The translations under genes and the position numbers were made by a program. Of a stretch of 64,000 nucleotides of DNA, positions 59,316 through 64,000 are shown one piece after another (within the stretch, counting starts at the first letter, position 1; each line of letters starts with the position of its first letter). Location of the stretch: contig NZ_BJZT01000018.1 of assembly GCF_007992175.1 (NCBI RefSeq), positions 52,532 through 116,531 of the forward strand. Reading direction: 5' to 3'. A model generated the notes under the pieces. The model was given only the letters and a program-made list of their open reading frames with translations. It ran no database searches and was not told the origin of the DNA. This stretch comes from Methylobacterium haplocladii (GTDB lineage: Bacteria; Pseudomonadota; Alphaproteobacteria; Rhizobiales; Beijerinckiaceae).

Positions 59316-59927
59316 ATGTCGACGAAGAAGGTGCCCCACCAGACCCTGTCACGCCGGGCCATGATCCCGGCCCTGCTCGCAGCGCCCGCCGTCCTGCTCC
59401 AGGCCGGCCGCGTATCGGCCGCGCGCGAGGATCTCGGCAGGCCCGAATCGTTCCGGCCGGCGGAGATCGTCGACAACGGCCACAAGTTCTTCGGCAGCGT
59501 TTCCAGGGGCCTGGCGCTCACCATCGAGGAGGCGACGAAGCGCTGGGGCGAGCCGAACGGCTACATTCTGGGCCAGGAGGCCTCCGGCGCCATCGTCGGC
59601 GGCCTGCGCTACGGCGAGGGCACGCTCTACACCCGCAATGCAGGCAACCGACGGATCTACTGGCAGGGGCCGTCCATCGGCTTCGACATGGGCGGCGACG
59701 GCGACCGCACCATGATGCTGGTCTACAACCTGCCCGGCCTGCCGGACCTCTACCAGCGCTTCGGCGGGATCGACGGATCCGCCTATTTCGTCGGTGGGTT
59801 CGGCATGACGGCCGTCACCAACGACGGCATCGTCGTGGTCCCGATCCGCACCGGCGTCGGCGCCCGCCTCGGCATCAACATCGGCTACCTCAAGTTCACG
59901 AGTAAGCCGACCTGGAACCCCTTCTGA
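59316..59927 (+). CDS. DUF1134 envelope protein, EipA-like
   Basis: 203 residues from the ATG at 59316, which has AAGGAGGA at ideal distance. An export signal with twin arginine (LSRRAMIPALLAAPAVLLQA) is followed by the DUF1134 domain (GLALTIEEATKRWGEPNGYI, GGLRYGEGTLYTR, GPSIGFDMGGDGDRTMMLVY). Members such as Brucella EipA are periplasmic proteins needed for envelope integrity. Confidence 0.87.
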   Translation: MSTKKVPHQTLSRRAMIPALLAAPAVLLQAGRVSAAREDLGRPESFRPAEIVDNGHKFFGSVSRGLALTIEEATKRWGEPNGYILGQEASGAIVGGLRYGEGTLYTRNAGNRRIYWQGPSIGFDMGGDGDRTMMLVYNLPGLPDLYQRFGGIDGSAYFVGGFGMTAVTNDGIVVVPIRTGVGARLGINIGYLKFTSKPTWNPF

Positions 59928-60051
59928 GCGCCGGGGCACGCGCGACGGCCGGCATCGGCCTGCCTTGAAGCCGGCCAGAACGCACAATACACGCTGACGG
60001 TGCCGTTTTTCCGGTACAAGTCCCCGAGGTTTCACGCATGGGTCCGTCGGC

Positions 60052-60897
60052 GTGATCGAGACCGTGATGAGCTTCGCGCTCGGCTTCCTTCTGGCAAGCT
60101 TGGCCGCGCTCCTGATGCTGCCGGTGTTGAACCGGCGCGCGGCCCGTCTCGCCCGCAGGCGGATCGACGGCCTGTTCCCCCTGTCGATGCAGGAGATCGC
60201 CGCCGAGCGCGATGCCCTGCGCGCCGAATTCGCTGTCGCCGAGCGGCGCATGGAGCGCAAGGTCGAGGCAGCCCGCTCGGGCCGCCACACCGACATGGAA
60301 ACCGTCGGCGCCAAGCTCCTCGAAGTCGCCGCCCTGCAACGTGAGATCGAGGGCCGCGATGCGGCACTGTCTCAACGCAAGGCCGAGATCGAAGAGGCGC
60401 ATGCCCGGATCTCCGGCCTCGACCGCGACCTCTCCTCGGCCCGCTCCGACGGCGCCGCCGGCCTCGCCGCGCTGACCGCGTTGGAGAACGCCCATCGCGA
60501 GATTCTCGTCGACCTCAAGACGGTACGCCGCGAGCGCGACGGCGTGCGCGGCGACTTGCAGGGCGCCCTTGCCCGCGCCGAGGCGTTTCGCGACAAGCAG
60601 GTCACCGACGAGACGAGAGGCGCCGAAACGGCCGCGCTCACCGCCTCCCTCGACGAGATCAGCGCCCGTCACGCCGCCGTGACCTCCGAGCGCGACATCC
60701 TCGCCGCGAGCCTCGGCGTCGCCGAGGACGCCCTCGCCAAGGCCCTCGCCGCTCGCCACGGCAACGGCGCCGCCCCGAACGAGCGCGACGACGCGGATCT
60801 ACGCGCGCGGATCGCCGAGGTCGCCGACGCCCTGACGCAGCGCGACCGCCTCCCCTCAGTGGCAAGCTTTCCGCTCCCGGCCGCAGCGCGTTCCTGA
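60052..60897 (+). CDS. Membrane-anchored coiled-coil protein
   Basis: 281 residues, GTG start. One N-terminal membrane helix (MSFALGFLLASLAALLMLPVL) is followed by a basic patch and about 200 residues of coiled coil (LAALTALENAHREILVDLKT, ARHAAVTSERDILAASL). No catalytic domain. Possibly a structural envelope or septum-related protein; function unknown. Confidence 0.75.
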   Translation: MIETVMSFALGFLLASLAALLMLPVLNRRAARLARRRIDGLFPLSMQEIAAERDALRAEFAVAERRMERKVEAARSGRHTDMETVGAKLLEVAALQREIEGRDAALSQRKAEIEEAHARISGLDRDLSSARSDGAAGLAALTALENAHREILVDLKTVRRERDGVRGDLQGALARAEAFRDKQVTDETRGAETAALTASLDEISARHAAVTSERDILAASLGVAEDALAKALAARHGNGAAPNERDDADLRARIAEVADALTQRDRLPSVASFPLPAAARS

Positions 60898-61061
60898 GGC
60901 GGCTCGCGTGTGCTGCCGCGCTTGCGGCAGCGCGCCCGGCGCAATAAGTCCGCGTTCACCAAACGGCGGCGTCATGCGATCGCCCCGCCCACGCCGCGTT
61001 TCCACCACGACGAACCGCCATCCGACGCCGGTTCTCCCATCACGCATCGTCGAGTCGACCC

Positions 61062-61328
61062 ATGGCCTTGAACCTGAAGCCGTTCGCCCTCGCGGCGATC
61101 GCCCTCGCCGTCACGACCTCGGCGCAGGCCGTCGAGTCGAAGCGCGGCAACGAAACCCTCAAGAAGTGGTGTACGAACGACTACCTCGTGTATTGCGGCA
61201 ACATCTCGCCGGACGATCCGGCCATGGACGCCTGTTTCAAGACCAACTGGACGAAGCTCAACGAGAATTGCCGCCGCGCCATCGATGCGTACGCTCCGCC
61301 GAACTCCAAGAGCGGCAAGCGCGGCTGA
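61062..61328 (+). CDS. Small secreted Cys-containing protein
   Basis: 88 residues. Signal peptide LKPFALAAIALAVTTSAQA, cut after AQA. The mature part has four Cys (KKWCTNDYLVYCGN, MDACFKTNWT, NENCRRAID) spaced like a cysteine-rich repeat. Probably periplasmic with two disulphides. Function unknown. Confidence 0.8.
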   Translation: MALNLKPFALAAIALAVTTSAQAVESKRGNETLKKWCTNDYLVYCGNISPDDPAMDACFKTNWTKLNENCRRAIDAYAPPNSKSGKRG

Positions 61329-61416
61329 TCGTGCAGGGTGGCCATGCGCGCCGGCGCCCTGTTGCGCCGGTGCGCTCGCCACCCGGGCTGAGAACGGCTA
61401 AGCTCGGGTTGCCGAC

Positions 61417-61815
61417 ATGCCGGACTCCGCGATGCACGCCCGCCCCGAAACTTCAGATACGACGTCGAGACTGGCGCCCAAGCACCTGATTATGCTTGGA
61501 ATTTCTCTGTGTCTGGTCGCCCTCGCCGCGGGCGGATGCGGCCGTCGCGGCAAGCTTGAGTCACCCTCCGGCGCCACGAGCGAGCGCAGCAGCGGGACCT
61601 CCGCTCCCGCCTCCGCCCGCTCGCTGCCCAACAGCGTCGGCGTCGCCTCGGCAGGCGCAGCCCCGGATTCGGACGCCGTCCGCGACGGCGACGAGCTTCC
61701 CTTGTCGGCAACCCCGGCCGGCGTCGACAGCGGTGCCCCCGTCCAGACCAACAAGGGCGCGAGGAAGGGTTTCACCGTTCCCAAAGGACCGTTCATCCTC
61801 GATCCGATCCTTTGA
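61417..61815 (+). CDS. Small lipoprotein upstream of lysA (LptM/YifL-like)
   Basis: 132 residues. A hydrophobic segment (IMLGISLCLVALAAGGC) ends in a lipobox Cys followed by GRRGKLESP, the pattern of the short lipoproteins that almost always precede lysA. LptM-type proteins assist maturation of the outer-membrane LPS pore LptD. The start may be the ATG at 61417 or an internal one nearer the signal. The Ser/Ala-rich rest is likely disordered. Confidence 0.8.
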   Translation: MPDSAMHARPETSDTTSRLAPKHLIMLGISLCLVALAAGGCGRRGKLESPSGATSERSSGTSAPASARSLPNSVGVASAGAAPDSDAVRDGDELPLSATPAGVDSGAPVQTNKGARKGFTVPKGPFILDPIL

Positions 61816-61913
61816 TGCGGGTTTGAGCAGCGCGCCCAACGTTCTCCCGCAGAGGCGAGAGGCGTCGCTGCGGGGCTGCTCGCCCAGGCCGCCCGTTCTG
61901 CTAAAGAGCCCTC

Positions 61914-63188
61914 ATGCATCATTTCCGCTACCGTGACGGGCGCCTCCACGCCGAAGATGTCGACCTCACCGCGCTGGCGGAGACGGTCGGCACGCCGTTC
62001 TATTGCTACGCCTCCGCCACGCTGGAGCGGCACTTTCGTGTGTTCGCGGAGGCCTTTTCGGGCGACGACGCCCTGACCTGCTTCGCAGTGAAGGCGAACT
62101 CGAACCAGGCCGTGCTGGCGACGCTGGCGCGGCTCGGGGCCGGGATGGACATCGTCTCGGAAGGCGAACTGCGGCGCGCGCTCGCAGCGGGCGTGGCGGC
62201 GGACAGGATCGTGTTTTCCGGCGTCGGCAAGACCCGCGAAGAAATGGCGGCGGCGCTCCGGGCCGGCATCTTCTGCTTCAACGTCGAGAGCGAGCCCGAA
62301 CTCGATGCCCTGTCGGAGGTCGCGGTGTCGGTGGGCCGCGCCGCGCCGGTCTCGATCCGGGTGAACCCGGACGTCGACGCGCTGACGCATGCGAAGATCG
62401 CCACCGGCAAGTCCGAGAACAAGTTCGGCATCCCGATCGATCGCGCCCGCGAGGTCTATGCCCGCGCCGCGACGCTGTCCGGGCTGTCGATCCACGGCGT
62501 CGACATGCATATCGGCAGCCAGATCACCGATCTCGCGCCCTTCGACCGGGCCGGTGCCCGTCTCTCGGCGCTGGCCCGCGACCTGATGAGCGACGGCCAT
62601 CGACTCAAGCACATCGATTTCGGTGGCGGCCTCGGCATCCCCTATCGCGAGGACAACACCACCCCGCCCGACCCGAGCGCGCTCGCCGAGGTACTGCGCC
62701 CGCATTTCCGGCCGCTCGGCCTCAGGCCGGTCTTCGAGATCGGCCGGATGATCTGCGGCAATGCCGGCATCCTGCTCACGCGCGTGATCTACGTGAAGCG
62801 CACCGCCGGCCGCACCTTCGTCATCGTCGACGCAGCCATGAACGACCTGATCCGCCCGACCCTCTACGAGGCCTATCACGCACTCCGCCCCGTTACGGAG
62901 CCGGCCCCGGATGCGCCCCGCATCGTCGCCGACGTGGTCGGCCCGGTCTGCGAGAGCGGCGACTACCTGGCGCTCGGGCGCGAGATGCCGGCGGTCGCCC
63001 CCGGCGACCTGATCGCAGTGATGACCGCCGGCGCCTACGGTGCGGTCCAGGCCAACACCTACAACACCCGGCTCCTGGTCCCGGAGGTTCTGGTGAAGGA
63101 CGCGGAGGTCGCGGTGGTCAGGCCGCGGACGAGTTATGACGCGTTGATCGGGCTGGACCGGCTGCCGGGGTGGCTGGAGCAGCCGTGA
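61914..63188 (+). CDS. lysA: Diaminopimelate decarboxylase
   Basis: 424 residues. PLP-binding lysine in TCFAVKANSNQAV, GVDMHIGSQITD, the phosphate loop in DFGGGLGIPY, EIGRMICGNAG and the second-subunit residues in GPVCESGDYLALGR and GAYGAV. It makes L-lysine from meso-diaminopimelate, the last step of lysine synthesis. It follows the lipoprotein gene with about 100 bp between. Confidence 0.97.
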   Translation: MHHFRYRDGRLHAEDVDLTALAETVGTPFYCYASATLERHFRVFAEAFSGDDALTCFAVKANSNQAVLATLARLGAGMDIVSEGELRRALAAGVAADRIVFSGVGKTREEMAAALRAGIFCFNVESEPELDALSEVAVSVGRAAPVSIRVNPDVDALTHAKIATGKSENKFGIPIDRAREVYARAATLSGLSIHGVDMHIGSQITDLAPFDRAGARLSALARDLMSDGHRLKHIDFGGGLGIPYREDNTTPPDPSALAEVLRPHFRPLGLRPVFEIGRMICGNAGILLTRVIYVKRTAGRTFVIVDAAMNDLIRPTLYEAYHALRPVTEPAPDAPRIVADVVGPVCESGDYLALGREMPAVAPGDLIAVMTAGAYGAVQANTYNTRLLVPEVLVKDAEVAVVRPRTSYDALIGLDRLPGWLEQP

Positions 63189-63343
63189 CGCTCCGACGCA
63201 CGGGACATCGCGTGTCCGCCGTCGGACGGCACGCATCACCGCGCGCGTGCTTCGGCCGGCTGCTCTTGACGAAATTCGCGGCGTAGCGCCCCTCGGGCGC
63301 TGCCGCCCGAAGCTCTCCGCGGGGCTGGGCAGAAGGGACGGAC

Positions 63344-64000
63344 ATGCCGAACACGTTTGGCCTCAACCGCTCGCTCGGCGGTGCGATCGGCGCCATCGCG
63401 CTGGTCTCGGTGCTCAGCAGCGGCGCCGTCCTGGTCACCATGACCCAGTTGCACGACGCGACCGAAGCCCTGACCCGGTCGGCACACGTGGTCCGCGGCC
63501 TCGATGCGTTCCGCACCGCGATGCTCAATCAGGAAACCGGACTGCGCGGCTACCTCATCACCGGGCGCAGGACCAGCCTCGATCCCTACCTCTCGGGGCG
63601 GTCGGCCCTGGACGAAACGGTCAATCGCCTGAGCGCTCTGATCGGCCATGATGCCGAACTGTCGCGCATGCTGGCCGACGCCTCCTCGGCCGCGCGTTCC
63701 TGGCAGACGGATATCGGCGAGGCGGCCATTCGGATCGCAGCCGATCCGGCGACACGGCCCGAGGCCGTCCGGATCGAGGCCGACGGATCGGGCAAGCAGC
63801 TGTTCGACACCTTTCGCGGAAAGATCGCGGCCATCGAGGCCGTGGAGGAGACCATCCGCGTCGCGCAGAACGAACGTCTCGCGCTGGCCGAGCGCAATGC
63901 GAGTCTCGCCTTGTGGGGCGGTGCACTGGTCACGCTCCTGATCTGCGCCGGGATCGGTATCGCGATCAACCGGTTGATCGTCCGCCCGCTCGGGAGCGTG
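63344..64000 (+). CDS. Chemoreceptor or sensor with CHASE3 domain (cut by window end)
   Basis: 219 residues visible. Membrane helix 1 (GAIGAIALVSVLSSGAVLVT), a periplasmic four-helix CHASE3 domain with the typical LNQETGLRGYLITGR, and membrane helix 2 (LALWGGALVTLLICAGIGIA) leading into a HAMP start (VRPLGSV). The output, either a methyl-accepting domain or a kinase, lies outside. AGAAGGGAC precedes the ATG at 63344. Confidence 0.85.
   Translation, partial: MPNTFGLNRSLGGAIGAIALVSVLSSGAVLVTMTQLHDATEALTRSAHVVRGLDAFRTAMLNQETGLRGYLITGRRTSLDPYLSGRSALDETVNRLSALIGHDAELSRMLADASSAARSWQTDIGEAAIRIAADPATRPEAVRIEADGSGKQLFDTFRGKIAAIEAVEETIRVAQNERLALAERNASLALWGGALVTLLICAGIGIAINRLIVRPLGSV

Noticed and set aside
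63285..63301. AGCGCCC/GGGCGCT hairpin after lysA as an intrinsic terminator
   Set aside because: Perfect 7-bp stem but no following T run; could be a leader structure of the next gene, not supported further.

Overview
The window is a GC-rich alphaproteobacterial chromosome segment. It most resembles Methylobacterium/Methylorubrum (Hyphomicrobiales). That placement is an inference from gene content (ChpT phosphotransferase, DUF1134/EipA-like protein, DUF6460-like protein, a multi-PAS hybrid kinase, palindromic CGTCATTCCGGGG-type repeats) and codon use, not from a database search.

Layout. 1-7.6 kb is core: the end of a FAD monooxygenase, the DNA-repair pair PdeM nuclease plus Lhr-type helicase (the helicase gene carries an in-frame palindromic repeat), a soluble PAS chemoreceptor, an esterase and a small membrane protein. 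7.6-27.05 kb is an integrated genomic island. It lies between an intact tRNA-Gly(GCC) gene and a 50-bp exact copy of that tRNA's 3' end, with a tyrosine integrase just inside the right end. 27-64 kb is core again: hybrid kinase, pentapeptide-repeat protein, AI-2E-type permease, glycoside hydrolase, a complete malonate decarboxylase operon (mdcACDEGBH) facing a MadLM transporter, a TRAP transporter with a divergent GntR regulator, a chemotaxis cluster (cheR, cheB, cheY, cheW, hybrid cheA), a PilZ protein, chpT, a phosphatase, envelope proteins, lysA, and the start of a CHASE3 receptor.

The island (about 19.4 kb) is the most interesting part. On its minus strand it has a tightly overlapped replication operon (HTH protein, two small proteins, prim-pol, D5-type helicase). 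Next come a ribbon-helix-helix gene and a dyad-symmetric repeat array that looks like an origin. A short virion-related set follows: Nu1-like small terminase, coiled-coil protein, small protein, a capsid delta-domain-like protein without a capsid shell, a P2 E/E'-like tail chaperone with a perfect T TTT TTC slippery site, and a P2-T-sized tape measure protein interrupted by one amber codon. No large terminase, portal, capsid shell, tail tube, sheath or baseplate gene is visible. This suggests a satellite-like or heavily reduced prophage element. It also carries a methyltransferase-Mrr nuclease fusion, a Schlafen/AlbA-type ATPase-like protein and a divergent XRE regulator with two matching palindromic operators. 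An 80-residue protein gene is present once inside the left end of the island and once just outside the right end; the two proteins are identical while the genes differ only at silent positions.

Functionally, the right half contains a malonate-use locus (import by MadLM and possibly TRAP, decarboxylation by Mdc) under probable GntR control, and a chemotaxis array core whose CheA has two CheW-like domains and a C-terminal receiver.
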